From assembly GCF_000719335.1 (NCBI RefSeq), contig NZ_JOGB01000050.1:1-49786 (forward strand): a DNA stretch of 49,786 nt, given 5' to 3'. Position numbers and translations under genes: made by a program. Every line of letters begins with the position of its first letter. Position 1 is the first letter of the stretch. The stretch is from Streptomyces sp. NRRL S-87. Its GTDB lineage: Bacteria > Actinomycetota > Actinomycetes > Streptomycetales > Streptomycetaceae. Shown one piece after another: positions 14,758 through 25,182 of the stretch. The notes under the pieces were generated by a model, which saw only the letters and a program-made list of their open reading frames with translations, did not search any database and was not told the origin of the DNA.

Positions 14758-15768
14758 ATGACCGACACCGCTCGTTACGTGCACCTGACCGCCCGACCCA
14801 CCGGCTTCCCCACCGCCGCCGACTTCACGTACGTCGAGGGCCCCGTGCCCTCCCCCGCGGCCGGCACGGCCGTGGTCGAGAACCTGCTGCTCTCCGTGGA
14901 CCCCTACCACCGCGGCCTGATGGACGGCGGCGAGGGCGGCTTCGCGCTCGGCGCCCCCCTGGAGGGCCGCGCGGTCGGCCGGGTCGTCGCCTCCCGGGAC
15001 CCGGGACTGGCCGAGGGCGACCTGGTCTTCCACCGCGGCGGCTGGCGCACGCACGCCGTCGTCGCGTCCGGCGTGGACGGCACGCGCCGGCTGCGGAACT
15101 GGCAGGGCGTGCCGCTGGAGGCGTACCTCAGCATCCTCGGCGGCACCGGCCTGACGGCGTACGCGGCACTCACCCGCACCGCGCGCTTCGAGAAGGGCGA
15201 GGACCTCTTCGTGTCGGCGGCCGCGGGCGGGGTGGGCACGGCCACCGCGCACATCGCACGGCTGCTGGGCGCCGGACGGATCGTGGGCAGCGCCGGTTCG
15301 CCGGCCAAGGTGCGCCACCTGACCGAACGGCTGGGCTTCGACGCGGCCTTCGACTACCACGACGGGCCGGTGGGCGAGCAGTTGGCCGCGGCCGCCCCCG
15401 ACGGGATCGACGTGTACGTGGACAACGTGGGCGGGGACCACCTGGAGGCGGCGATCGACGCGCTGCGCGAGTTCGGCCGCATCGCCTGGGTGGGCGCCCT
15501 GTCGATGTACAACGGCGACCGCTCGCCGGCCGCGCCGCGCAACCTCTTCGAGGTCGTGCACAAATCACTGCGCATGGAGGGCGTATTGGTTCGCCACCAC
15601 ACCAATCTCCAGGACGAACTGGAGGAGTTCCTGGTCCCGCATCTGCGCAATGGTTCGGTGACCGTGGACGTGACCGTAATGGACGGGTTCGATCGCACCG
15701 TCGACGCTTTCGTCGGGATGCTGCACGGCGAGAACACCGGCAAGATGCTGGTGCGGACGGGGGTTTGA
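14758..15768 (+). CDS. NADP-dependent MDR family oxidoreductase (CurA / prostaglandin reductase type)
   Basis: 336 residues, zinc-independent medium-chain dehydrogenase/reductase of the leukotriene B4 dehydrogenase and curcumin reductase group. These reduce the double bond of alpha,beta-unsaturated carbonyls with NADPH. The N-terminal GroES-like part includes ENLLLSVDPYHRGLMDGG; the Rossmann part has the AXXGXXG-type SAAAGGVGTATAHIARLLGA (about 157-176) and IDVYVDNVGGDHLEAAIDAL. LSVDPYHRG is typical of this subgroup. ATG at 14758 without ribosome site, 7 nt after TAGCGT. Divergent from the LysR gene, presumably its regulator. Physiological substrate unknown; detoxification of reactive enals is plausible. 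Confidence 0.88.
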   Translation: MTDTARYVHLTARPTGFPTAADFTYVEGPVPSPAAGTAVVENLLLSVDPYHRGLMDGGEGGFALGAPLEGRAVGRVVASRDPGLAEGDLVFHRGGWRTHAVVASGVDGTRRLRNWQGVPLEAYLSILGGTGLTAYAALTRTARFEKGEDLFVSAAAGGVGTATAHIARLLGAGRIVGSAGSPAKVRHLTERLGFDAAFDYHDGPVGEQLAAAAPDGIDVYVDNVGGDHLEAAIDALREFGRIAWVGALSMYNGDRSPAAPRNLFEVVHKSLRMEGVLVRHHTNLQDELEEFLVPHLRNGSVTVDVTVMDGFDRTVDAFVGMLHGENTGKMLVRTGV

Positions 15769-15917
15769 ACCGGTCCGTCCGGCTCCGCTCCATCCGCCAC
15801 CGGAAGTTGACCCACGCCTTACTGCACGGATCTAGACCTTTGGAGGCCTGACCCCCACCCTTGGCTCGGCGTTGCCGCTGGGGCACGCGGGACACTCGCA
15901 GACGTGAAGGGCGGGGC

Positions 15918-17948
15918 ATGACTCCCATCAGCCGCAGGGGATTCGTCGGGATCGGGGCCGGACTCGTGGCGGGGACCGCGCTGCCCGCGGCCGCCGGCCC
16001 GGCCTCGGCGGCCGCGCCGGCCGCCACCGGCACGATCACGGACGTCAAGCACGTGGTGATCCTGATGCAGGAGAACCGCAGCTTCGACCACTACTTCGGC
16101 CGCCTCAGGGGCGTCCGCGGCTTCGGCGACCGGGCCGCGGTCAACATCCCCGGTGGCTGGGGCATGTTCAACCAGCCCAACTGGGGCGGCCGCCACTACC
16201 CGTGGAAGCTCAGCGCCACTCCCCCGGCCGGCGGGGCCGACGGCCGGACCCTCGCCCAGTGCACCGGGGACCTGCCGCACAGCTGGACCTCGCAGCACGC
16301 CGCCTGGAACAAGGGCCGCCTCGACAACTGGGTCACCGGCGTCGGGAACACCCGCACGCTCGGCTACCTGGACCGCGGTGACATCCCGTTCCACTACGCC
16401 CTCGCCGACGCCTACACGGTCTGCGACGCGTACTTCTGCTCCGCGCTCAGCGCGACCGGCCCCAACCGGACGTTCCTGTGGAGCGGCAAGGTGGAGGCCG
16501 CCAGCAAGGACGGCGGGGAGGAGTCGGGCCTGACCTGGGAGACGTACGCCGAGGCGCTGGAGCGCGCCGGGGTGAGCTGGAAGGTCTACCAGAACGCGGC
16601 CGACAACTACGGCGACAACGGCCTGGCGTACTTCAAGAAGTTCACCGACGCCCGGCCCGGCGACCCGCTGTGGGACAAGGGCATGGGCTCGGTGCCGCGG
16701 ACCACCGGCTCCACCCCCGACGACATCGCCGCCGCCATCCGCGCCGACGCGCTGGCCGGCACGCTGCCGCAGGTGTCGTGGGTCGTCGCCAGCGAGGCCT
16801 TCAGCGAGCACCCGTACGCCCCGCCCGGCGACGGCGCGCACTTCGTGGACCTCGTCCACCGGGCGCTGGCCGCGAACCCGGAGGTCTTCGACTCCACCGT
16901 CCTCTTCCTCAACTACGACGAGAACGACGGCTTCTTCGACCACGTCCCGCCGCCGGTGCCGCCCGCCGGGACCCCGGGCGAGTTCGTCGACGGGGTGCCG
17001 ATCGGGCTCGGCTTCCGGGTCCCGATGCTGGTGATGTCGCCGTGGACCCGGGGCGGCTGGGTGAGCTCCGAGGTCTTCGACCACACCTCCGTGCTGCGGT
17101 TCCTGGAGACGTGGACGGCGGCCCTCGGCAGGCCGGCCACCTGCCCGAACATCAGCGCGTGGCGCCGGAAGGTGACGGGCGACCTGACCGGGGTCTTCGA
17201 CTTCGCCCACCCGGTGTACGGCGTACCGGCGAACCTGCCGGGCACGGCGAAGGTCATCGGCCAGGCCACCTGCGCCCCGATGCCGAACCCGGTACCCCAG
17301 GACAACGCGCTGCCGTCGGTCGAGGCGGGCACCCGGCCGGCCCGCGCCCTGCCGTACCAGGTCAACGGCAACCTGGACCGCCTGGAGTTCGGCGCCGCCG
17401 GCAGGGTCCTGGCCTGGTTCTCGATGACCAACCAGGGCGCTCCGGCCAGGAGCGCCGCGCACTTCTCGATCCACCCGCACCAGCACCGCGACACCACGCC
17501 GTACCAGTACACCGTCGATCCGGGCGGCACGGCGACCGACTCCTTCAACATCGGTCTGGGCTACGGCCTGGGCAGGTACGACATCTCGATGACCGGCCCG
17601 AACCGCTTCCTGCGCCGGTTCATCGGCGACGCCAACCAGGCGGGCAGGGACTACGAGGTGGCGGCCCGCTACGCGGTCGAGCAGGGCACGGGCAAGCTGG
17701 CCCTCTGGTTCGAGATCACCAACCGGTCGTCCGCCGCGGCCACGTTCACGATCCGCTCCAACGCCTACCGCTCGGACGGGCCCTGGACGTACACGGTCCC
17801 GGCGGGCGGCTCGACGGAGGACTACTTCAACCAGGTGGCGTACTGCAACGGCTGGTACGACTTCACGGTGCTGGCGGGCTCCGACGGCACGTGGTCGCGG
17901 CGCTACACGGGCCACCTGGAGACGGGCGCGCCGAGCGTGAGCGGCTGA
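15918..17948 (+). CDS. Phosphocholine-type phospholipase C, Tat-exported
   Basis: 676 residues. A twin-arginine signal (SRRGFVGIGAGLVAG, residues 5-19, ending in an Ala-rich cleavage region about 35) precedes the phosphoesterase domain with VVILMQENRSFDHYFG (about 47-62), TGPNRTFLWSG, DENDGFFDHVPPP and MSPWTRGGWVSSEVFDHTSVLRFLE. Two C-terminal beta-sandwich (DUF756-like) repeats follow from about 480 (FGAAGRVLAWFSMTN; KLALWFEITNRS). It fits non-specific phospholipase C / acid phosphatase family enzymes, secreted to release phosphate or choline from lipids. ATG at 15918 follows a GGGCGGGGC stretch. The 149-nt upstream gap has no convincing promoter. Two strong hairpins follow the stop. Confidence 0.9.
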   Translation: MTPISRRGFVGIGAGLVAGTALPAAAGPASAAAPAATGTITDVKHVVILMQENRSFDHYFGRLRGVRGFGDRAAVNIPGGWGMFNQPNWGGRHYPWKLSATPPAGGADGRTLAQCTGDLPHSWTSQHAAWNKGRLDNWVTGVGNTRTLGYLDRGDIPFHYALADAYTVCDAYFCSALSATGPNRTFLWSGKVEAASKDGGEESGLTWETYAEALERAGVSWKVYQNAADNYGDNGLAYFKKFTDARPGDPLWDKGMGSVPRTTGSTPDDIAAAIRADALAGTLPQVSWVVASEAFSEHPYAPPGDGAHFVDLVHRALAANPEVFDSTVLFLNYDENDGFFDHVPPPVPPAGTPGEFVDGVPIGLGFRVPMLVMSPWTRGGWVSSEVFDHTSVLRFLETWTAALGRPATCPNISAWRRKVTGDLTGVFDFAHPVYGVPANLPGTAKVIGQATCAPMPNPVPQDNALPSVEAGTRPARALPYQVNGNLDRLEFGAAGRVLAWFSMTNQGAPARSAAHFSIHPHQHRDTTPYQYTVDPGGTATDSFNIGLGYGLGRYDISMTGPNRFLRRFIGDANQAGRDYEVAARYAVEQGTGKLALWFEITNRSSAAATFTIRSNAYRSDGPWTYTVPAGGSTEDYFNQVAYCNGWYDFTVLAGSDGTWSRRYTGHLETGAPSVSG

Positions 17949-17993
17949 CCGACGACGCCCCGGTCAGGCCGGCCCGTGGTGGGTGGATGGAGA

Positions 17994-18034
17994 CCGCCCC
18001 CGCTCCGGGCTTGGGGGTACCGGAGCGGGGGCGG
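17994..18034. terminator. Terminator after the phospholipase C gene
   Basis: CCGCCCCCGCTCCGG and its exact complement form a 15-bp stem with an 11-nt loop, 46 nt after the stop. Confidence 0.75.
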
Positions 18035-18051
18035 GGTTCGAGGGGGCCGGG

Positions 18052-18081
18052 CCCCCGGACGAGGTGCGGCTCGTCCGGGGG
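18052..18081. terminator. Second hairpin between phospholipase C and pruA genes
   Basis: CCCCCGGACGAG and CTCGTCCGGGGG form a 12-bp stem with the loop GTGCGG. It probably stops pruA transcription on the minus strand, back to back with the first hairpin. Confidence 0.7.
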
Positions 18082-18118
18082 CGGACCCGGGTGGGCCCGG
18101 GAGGGGGCCCGGGGGGCG

Positions 18119-19750
<1,632 letters not shown>

Positions 19751-19770
19751 GGGACTGGTAACTCCTTGAC

Positions 19771-20697
19771 CTAGTTCTTGGTGATCATCGAGCGGACGAA
19801 GAAGAGGAGGTTGGCGGGCTTCTCCGCCAGGCGGCGCATGAAGTAGCCGTACCAGTCGGTGCCGTACGCCGTGTACACGCGCATGCGGTGCCCCTCGGCA
19901 GCCAGCCGCAGGTGCTCCTCGCTGCGGATGCCGTAGAGCATCTGGAACTCGTACTCGTCCAGCTTGCGCCCGGCCTTGCGGGCCAGCTCCTGGGTGATGG
20001 CGATCAGGCGCGGGTCGTGGGACCCGATCATCGGGTAGCCCTCGCCGTCCATCAGGGTCTTCAGGATGCGGACGTACGCCTTGTCGATCTCCGCCTTGTC
20101 CTGGTACGCGACGGAGGCGGGCTCCTTGTAGGCGCCCTTGACGATGCGCACGCGGCTGCCGGCGGCGGCCAGGCGACGGGCGTCGGCCTCGGTGCGGAAG
20201 AGGTACGCCTGGATGACGCAGCCGGTCTGCGGGAAGTCCTTCCGCAGCTCCTCGTGGATGGCGAACATCGAGTCGAGGGTGGTGTGGTCCTCGGCGTCCA
20301 GCGTCACGGTCGTGCCGATGGCGGCGGCCGCCTCGACGACCGGGCGGACGTTGGCCAGGGCCAGCTCGTGGCCGCCCTCGAGGGACTGCCCGAACATGGA
20401 GAGCTTGACCGACATCTCGGCCCGCTCGCCCAGCTCCAGCTCCTTGAGGTGCTCGATGAGCTCCAGGTACGCGTCGCGGGCGGCGTAGGACTGCTCCACG
20501 GTGGTGATGTCCTCGCCGACGACGTCGAGGGTGACCTCGAGGCCCTTCTGCGAGAGGTCCGCGACGATCGGGATCACCTGGTCGACCGTCTCACCGGGGA
20601 TGAAGCGGTTCACCACGGGCTTCGTGACCGGAGCGGCAGAGACGATCTTGCGCATCTTGTCGCTGCGGGACGCGGCGAGGATCAGGGGACCCAGCAC
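19771..20697 (-). CDS. Proline dehydrogenase (monofunctional)
   Basis: 308 residues, FAD-dependent TIM-barrel enzyme oxidising proline to 1-pyrroline-5-carboxylate. Family marks are VTLDVVGEDITT, MSVKLSMFGQSLEG, VTLDAEDHTTLDSM, CVIQAYLFRTEADARRL, VRIVKGAYKEP and the C-terminal YTAYGTDWYGYFMRRLAEKPAN with the substrate-binding Arg pair. Unlike enterobacterial PutA it is not fused to the P5C dehydrogenase, whose gene follows after 20 nt. GTG at 20697 is chosen because GGAGG lies 6 nt upstream; the upstream in-frame ATG would place the ribosome site inside the gene. Upstream lie three dyads likely used by the divergent PutR-type regulator. Confidence 0.93.
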   Translation of the reverse strand: MLGPLILAASRSDKMRKIVSAAPVTKPVVNRFIPGETVDQVIPIVADLSQKGLEVTLDVVGEDITTVEQSYAARDAYLELIEHLKELELGERAEMSVKLSMFGQSLEGGHELALANVRPVVEAAAAIGTTVTLDAEDHTTLDSMFAIHEELRKDFPQTGCVIQAYLFRTEADARRLAAAGSRVRIVKGAYKEPASVAYQDKAEIDKAYVRILKTLMDGEGYPMIGSHDPRLIAITQELARKAGRKLDEYEFQMLYGIRSEEHLRLAAEGHRMRVYTAYGTDWYGYFMRRLAEKPANLLFFVRSMITKN

Positions 20698-20727
20698 GGG
20701 GCACCTCCAACGGGTGGCAGAGGGACC

Positions 20728-20751
20728 GACATCGCGGGTGTGGGCGATGTC
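20728..20751. promoter_or_regulatory. Dyad GACATCGC-N8-GCGATGTC upstream of proline dehydrogenase
   Basis: Perfect 8-bp arms with an 8-bp spacer, about 31 bp from the GTG. A TTGACG (20757-20752) next to it and CGATGT 17 nt further could be the put promoter, so the dyad would cover the core promoter. Confidence 0.5.
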
Positions 20752-20813
20752 CGTCAAAGGAACGCAAATAAAACCACCGTGAAACCTAAGGATCTCCTGA
20801 ATCCTGGGCTATC

Positions 20814-20861
20814 GACAGCTGTCACGCATCCGTGGCCGCGACTTCAGACATCTGTCTGAAG
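20814..20861. promoter_or_regulatory. Paired GACANNTGTC sites between the divergent put genes
   Basis: GACAGCTGTC (20814-20823) and GACATCTGTC (20847-20856) share the pattern GACA-N2-TGTC. Their centres are 33 bp apart, about three helical turns. The second lies inside the perfect 20-bp palindrome CTTCAGACATCTGTCTGAAG (20842-20861), 29 bp before the regulator start. Likely PutR binding sites. Confidence 0.6.
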
Positions 20862-20890
20862 GGGCCCGCCGGCGATGGGAGAATGGCCGC

Positions 20891-22090
20891 GTGAAGGCCG
20901 ATTACCAGGAGCTGGTGGACGAGATCTCGGCGCTGCTGGGCGCCCCGGCGACCCTGGAGAACCGGGACTTCCGCCTGATCGCCTTCGGCGCCCACGACAG
21001 CGACGACGACCTGGCCATGGACCCGGTGCGGACCCGCTCGATCCTGACCCGCCGGTCCACGGCGGCGGTGCGCAGCTGGTTCGAGGGCTTCGGGATCGCC
21101 CGGGCGACCGGGCCGGTACGGATCCCGGCGGCGCCGGACGCGGGGGTGTTCCGCGGGCGGATCTGCCTGCCGGTGCGCCACCGCGGGATCGTCCACGGGT
21201 ACGTGTGGCTGCTGGACGCGGAGCCGGGGCCGGACCCGGAGCAGCTGGCGGCGGCCATGGAGGTGGCCGAGCGGATCGGCGTGCTCCTGGCGGACGAGGC
21301 GAAGGCCGGGGCGGACCTGTCGCGGGAGTTCCGGACCGTGCTGACGGCCGGGCGGGGCTGGCAGCGGGACATGGCCGCGGCCGCGCTGCGGGCGGCCCTG
21401 GGTGCGGCGGCGGACGGGCTGCACGCGCTGGTGTGCGTGGCCCCCTGGTCGGGTGAGGTGCCGGGGCCGGTGCCGGCCGTGGCGGCGATGGGCGTGGCGC
21501 CGTGGCGCGGCCCGCTCGCACCGGAGGGTCCGTCCGGCGGGGACGCCGGGGACGGCCGGCCGGGTGACGTGCCGGCCGACGACCGGGCACTGGCCCTGCT
21601 GGTCCGCCTCCGTACGGCCGACGCGCTGACCCCCGCCACGGCCGCCGCGGCCCGGGTGGCCGGGGCCGCCGGCGCGGGCGGGGCGGCCGCGGGGGTGTCG
21701 GAGCCCGTACGGGACCTCGCCGAGCTCGCCACCGCATGGCGGCAGGCCGCGGCGGCCGCCCGGGCGGCCCGCGCGCAGCCCCGGCTGGGCCCGGTGGCGC
21801 AGTGGTCGGCGATCGGCCCGTACCGGATGCTGGCGGCGCTCGGCCCGGCGGACGACCCGGCGACGCGCGCGCTGCTGAGCCCGGCCAACCCGGAGCTGGC
21901 CCGCACCGCCGAGGTGTTCCTCGACTGCGCCGGCCAGGCCGGGCGGGCGGCGGCGGCCCTGGGCATCCACCGGCAGACGCTCTACTACCGCCTCTCGCGG
22001 GTGGAGGCCCTCACGGGACTCGACCTCGACGACGGCGAGGACCGCCTGCTGCTGCACATGGCCCTGAAGGCGGCCCGGCTCGGTCCGTGA
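20891..22090 (+). CDS. putR: PucR-type helix-turn-helix activator of proline catabolism
   Basis: 399 residues. The C-terminal HTH_30 domain is clear: [58 protein letters not shown] (about 337-394). The N-terminal part looks like a GAF-like sensor and the centre is Ala/Gly-rich and poorly conserved (about 190-265). GTG at 20891 has GGGAG upstream. Divergence from the proline dehydrogenase/pruA operon fits the PutR activator known from Streptomyces put regions, which responds to proline. The dyads at 20814-20861 are likely its sites and would also permit autoregulation. The gene name rests on family and position. Confidence 0.88.
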   Translation: MKADYQELVDEISALLGAPATLENRDFRLIAFGAHDSDDDLAMDPVRTRSILTRRSTAAVRSWFEGFGIARATGPVRIPAAPDAGVFRGRICLPVRHRGIVHGYVWLLDAEPGPDPEQLAAAMEVAERIGVLLADEAKAGADLSREFRTVLTAGRGWQRDMAAAALRAALGAAADGLHALVCVAPWSGEVPGPVPAVAAMGVAPWRGPLAPEGPSGGDAGDGRPGDVPADDRALALLVRLRTADALTPATAAAARVAGAAGAGGAAAGVSEPVRDLAELATAWRQAAAAARAARAQPRLGPVAQWSAIGPYRMLAALGPADDPATRALLSPANPELARTAEVFLDCAGQAGRAAAALGIHRQTLYYRLSRVEALTGLDLDDGEDRLLLHMALKAARLGP

Positions 22091-22174
22091 GCGGGCCGCC
22101 ACCACGAAGCCCCCGGTCCCGCGAGTAGTTCGGCCACGGGACACTTCCGCAGCTCCGGGACGCCCCCGACCCCG

Positions 22175-23884
22175 TCAGGGCGCCGCCGCCCCCGTGATCG
22201 CGGCCAGGCCGCGGCGGAGCGGGTCGCCGTCCGCCGGGCGCTCGGGCCAGCGGGCGGCCACGTGGCCGTCCGGCCGGACGAGCAAGGCTCCGGACGGTCC
22301 GATGCCGCAGGCGTCGAGGTGCTCGCCCGGCAGGGGCTCGACGCGCAGCGGCACGGGTCCGTCGTCCCGTCCCGCCCAGCCCGCGGGATCGGGGGTGAAC
22401 AGGGTGAACCACTCCCCGAGGGCGTCGATCGTGGACCGGCCGTCGGCCGTCCAGAGGTGGGGCATGCGTCGACCCGGCCCGGCGGTGGGCACGTACTCGA
22501 CGGACGGAACGGACTGAACGGACGGAACGACCGGAACACCGTCCGCCCCCTCGCGCGCGACCGGCACACCGTCCACCCCCTCGCGTAGCATTTCCTCCTC
22601 TTCACCCCCACCCACCAGCACCGCCTCGGAGCGGTAGGTGACGCCGAGCACCAGCCCGAGTTGCGCGAAGTACCGGTCCGACCAGGGGAGTTCGGCCGGC
22701 TCCGGCGGCGCTCCGCCGGCCCGGGCCTGCTCGCGCAGCCGGTTCTGCACCTGGACCAGCTGCCGGGTGTTGGCGACCGCCTCGTCGAGCGTCCGCCGGG
22801 CGACCGGTTCCCGTTCGGTCCCGTAGGTCTCCAGCACGCCCGGTCCGGCCCAGCCGCGGAGGACGCCGGCCAGCTTCCAGCACAGGTTGTGCACGTCGGC
22901 GATGCCGGCGTTCATGCCGAGCCCCCCGATGATGGGGACGGCGTGCGCGGCGTCCCCGGCGAGCAGGACCCGGCCGCGCCGGAACCGGTCGGCGACGAAC
23001 GCGTTCATCACCCAGTGCTGGACCCGCAGAACCCGGGGGCCCGGGCCCGCACCCGAACCCGTACCCACGCCCAGGCCCCCGCCCGCACCCGCACCCGCAC
23101 CCGCACCCGCACCCGCACCCAGCGCGTCGGCGACGAGTCGCGCCCAGTCCGTACCCGCCGTGTCCTCGGGGGTGGGGCCGAACCAGGCCCAACCCCCCTC
23201 GGGGTAGAGCGGCATGAACGACCCGTGCGCCGTGAAGTACACGCCGGCCGGCTGCCGGGCGCGCCACGGGCCGAGGTCGGCGTCGAACACGACGGTGGTG
23301 ACGGCCCCCAACTCCCCCGGGCCGGTGGTGCCGATGCCCAACAGCCCCCGGACGGTGGAGTGCGCGCCGTCGGCGCCCACGACGTACCGGGCCCGGACCC
23401 GCGCCTCGGCGCCGCCCTCGCCGGCCCGGAGCACGGCCGTGACGCCGTCGCCGTCCTCGGCCAGGCCGGTCAGTTCGGCCCCGAACCGCACCGGCGCCCG
23501 GGCCGCACCGAGCAGCAGCGGTTCCAGCCGGTCCTGGGAGGTGACCACCCCCGTGACGGGGCTGACGGGGACCGGGTCGTGCACGCCGGCCATCGCCGCG
23601 GTGGCGAAGTCCCGGTCGTGCAGGGTGTCGCGGAAGCGGACCCGGCCGTACTCCGGCGCGAAGGCCCGGGCCGTGATCCCGGCGGCCAGCCCCAGCTGGC
23701 GGAAGATCTCCATCGAGCGCACGTTGACCAGCCGCGACCGCGGGAAGGGCGACAGCTCGCGGTGCTTCTCGACCACCAGCACCCGTACGCCCCACCGTTC
23801 CAGGAGCGCCCGGGCCGTGAGCCCGACCGGGCCGCCCCCGACGACCAGTACGTCCACCTCGCAGTCGCCGCCCGCCTCGGCCAT
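22175..23884 (-). CDS. FAD-dependent aromatic hydroxylase (PheA/TfdB family)
   Basis: 569 residues of the flavoprotein monooxygenases. The nucleotide-binding VDVLVVGGGPVGLTARALLERWG (about 10-32), the DG motif VVGADGAHSTVRGLLGI and the second FAD motif RGRVLLAGDAAHAVPIIGGLGMNAGIADVHNLCWKL are present. A thioredoxin-like C-terminal extension is probable (GALLVRPDGHVAARWPERP). ATG at 23884 with AGAGGAG 6 nt upstream; longer readings run into the next gene. Two low-complexity insertions stand out: a Gly-Ala run encoded by a hexamer repeat (23083-23118) and a VPVAREGADGVPVVPSVQS stretch. The target is an aromatic compound or polyketide, unknown here. It is monocistronic or follows the lipoprotein gene. 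Confidence 0.87.
   Translation of the reverse strand: MAEAGGDCEVDVLVVGGGPVGLTARALLERWGVRVLVVEKHRELSPFPRSRLVNVRSMEIFRQLGLAAGITARAFAPEYGRVRFRDTLHDRDFATAAMAGVHDPVPVSPVTGVVTSQDRLEPLLLGAARAPVRFGAELTGLAEDGDGVTAVLRAGEGGAEARVRARYVVGADGAHSTVRGLLGIGTTGPGELGAVTTVVFDADLGPWRARQPAGVYFTAHGSFMPLYPEGGWAWFGPTPEDTAGTDWARLVADALGAGAGAGAGAGAGGGLGVGTGSGAGPGPRVLRVQHWVMNAFVADRFRRGRVLLAGDAAHAVPIIGGLGMNAGIADVHNLCWKLAGVLRGWAGPGVLETYGTEREPVARRTLDEAVANTRQLVQVQNRLREQARAGGAPPEPAELPWSDRYFAQLGLVLGVTYRSEAVLVGGGEEEEMLREGVDGVPVAREGADGVPVVPSVQSVPSVEYVPTAGPGRRMPHLWTADGRSTIDALGEWFTLFTPDPAGWAGRDDGPVPLRVEPLPGEHLDACGIGPSGALLVRPDGHVAARWPERPADGDPLRRGLAAITGAAAP
23083..23118. repeat. Hexanucleotide microsatellite (CCGCAC)6 inside the monooxygenase gene
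   Basis: Six perfect tandem copies encode alternating Gly-Ala in frame. Copy-number changes would lengthen or shorten the linker by two residues without frameshift. Confidence 0.85.
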
Positions 23885-23929
23885 GCCACGCTCCTCTGCC
23901 GCTCGTCCGGGGGCCGCCGGAGCCCCGTT

Positions 23930-23977
23930 CGCCCGCCGGAGATCCGGCCGAGCTCCCGTCCGCCCGCCGGAGATCCG
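23930..23977. repeat. 17-nt direct repeat upstream of the monooxygenase gene
   Basis: CGCCCGCCGGAGATCCG occurs at 23930-23946 and 23961-23977, 31 bp apart, 46 bp upstream of the start. It may be a tandem activator site or duplication remnant. The rest of the 229-nt gap to the lipoprotein gene shows nothing recognisable. Confidence 0.6.
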
Positions 23978-24113
23978 CCGGGGGCCCCCTGTCCACCCGG
24001 GGACCCGCCGGGGCCCATCGGCCGCCCGCCCCATCGTGCGCACGGGACGGCCGGGTGGCCGTGCAGGCGCGGCGGCCCGCACTCCCCAGGCGGCCGGGTG
24101 CCGACCGGACGGG

Positions 24114-25058
24114 TCAGCGCGCCCGGATCCCCGGCATGGCGACCGGACCGCCCGTGTGCGCGTCCACCGGCGTCCGCCCCGCCAGCGGGCTGGCCAGGGT
24201 GACCTCGACCGTCTGGTGGAGCAGGACGGCCGGGCAGTTGCCGGACCCGCCGCGCCGCGCCGGCTCCGCCCCAGCCTCGAGCACCACCGCGTCGATCCCC
24301 TCGAGCACGTCCACCCGCGCGCCCCCGTCGCACGCCCCGTGGCCCGCGGAGAGCGTGAGGACCCGTCCGTCGGCCGAGACCGACACCAGCGACAGCGCCG
24401 ACGCGCTCGGACCGGCGGGCCCGATCGGGGCCTTGGGGACCGGCGAGGGGTCGACCGCGACGCGCACGAGCGGGGTGTCGTACCCCGCCACGGTGAACTG
24501 CCAGGCCGGCACCCGGGCCGGACCGCGGCTGGTGCGCACGGCCAGCTCCCCCAGCTCCGCCCGCGTGACGACCAGCGACCCCTCCCCGCCACGGCCGGCG
24601 CCGGGGCCGGTTCCACGGCCCGCGCCACGCCCCCCGCCGGGCGCCAGGGCGCGGTACGCCTCGACGGCCGGCATCACCGGCAGCTCCAGGGTCCTGCCGT
24701 CCGCCCACCGGACGGTCCCCGGCACGGACGGGACCGTGAACGCCGGGTCGGACCGGAACACCAGGTCCTGCCGCTCGTACGCCCGCCGGTCCGCCGCGCT
24801 GCGCCAGCCCCCCGCGGGCAGCCTGACGAGCGGGTCGAGCGGGAAGAACCCGTCGCGCCAGGCCCGTGCGGCCAGTGAGGCGTCCCAGGCGCGGGCCACC
24901 TGCCAGATCCGCGGCCCGGTGTCGGGACCTTCGCCCGGGTACCGCTCTTCGCTGCGGTACGGACCGGAGCAGCCGGCGAGCAGCGCGCCCACCGCCAGCG
25001 CCGCGGCGAGCGTCCGCGCGCGCCACCCCGACGACGTCCCTAACGACCTGCGTTCCAC
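24114..25058 (-). CDS. Putative lipoprotein of unknown function
   Basis: 314 residues with a lipoprotein signal: Arg-rich start, hydrophobic TLAAALAVGALLAG and the lipobox LLAGC (Cys at about 30). The mature part has no domain I recognise; it is beta-rich in appearance with LVVTRAELGELAVRT, WQFTVAGYDTPLVRVAV and GRVLTLSAGHGACDGGARVDVLEG, and ends in a strand rich in hydrophobics (TVEVTLASPLAGRTPVDA). A Gly/Arg-rich low-complexity loop runs about 145-160. Anchored to the outer face of the membrane, probably. It precedes the monooxygenase gene on the same strand by 229 nt, so cotranscription is uncertain. Confidence 0.75.
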   Translation of the reverse strand: MERRSLGTSSGWRARTLAAALAVGALLAGCSGPYRSEERYPGEGPDTGPRIWQVARAWDASLAARAWRDGFFPLDPLVRLPAGGWRSAADRRAYERQDLVFRSDPAFTVPSVPGTVRWADGRTLELPVMPAVEAYRALAPGGGRGAGRGTGPGAGRGGEGSLVVTRAELGELAVRTSRGPARVPAWQFTVAGYDTPLVRVAVDPSPVPKAPIGPAGPSASALSLVSVSADGRVLTLSAGHGACDGGARVDVLEGIDAVVLEAGAEPARRGGSGNCPAVLLHQTVEVTLASPLAGRTPVDAHTGGPVAMPGIRAR

Positions 25059-25182
25059 ACCGTCCCCCTCACCCCGTACTGCCGCTACGGCCCTGGCCTG
25101 CTCCGGTAGTGGTTACCGGCCGGTCGGGGATGTGACGGGGCCGCCCCGCCCGCGGTTCCCGGCGCGCACGGGGGCGGTGGGC

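Noticed and set aside
15800..15850. PhoP box upstream of phospholipase C
   Set aside because: GTTGACCCACG followed by CCTTACTGCAC does not give two convincing 11-nt GTTCACC-like repeats, though phosphate control would be biologically sensible.
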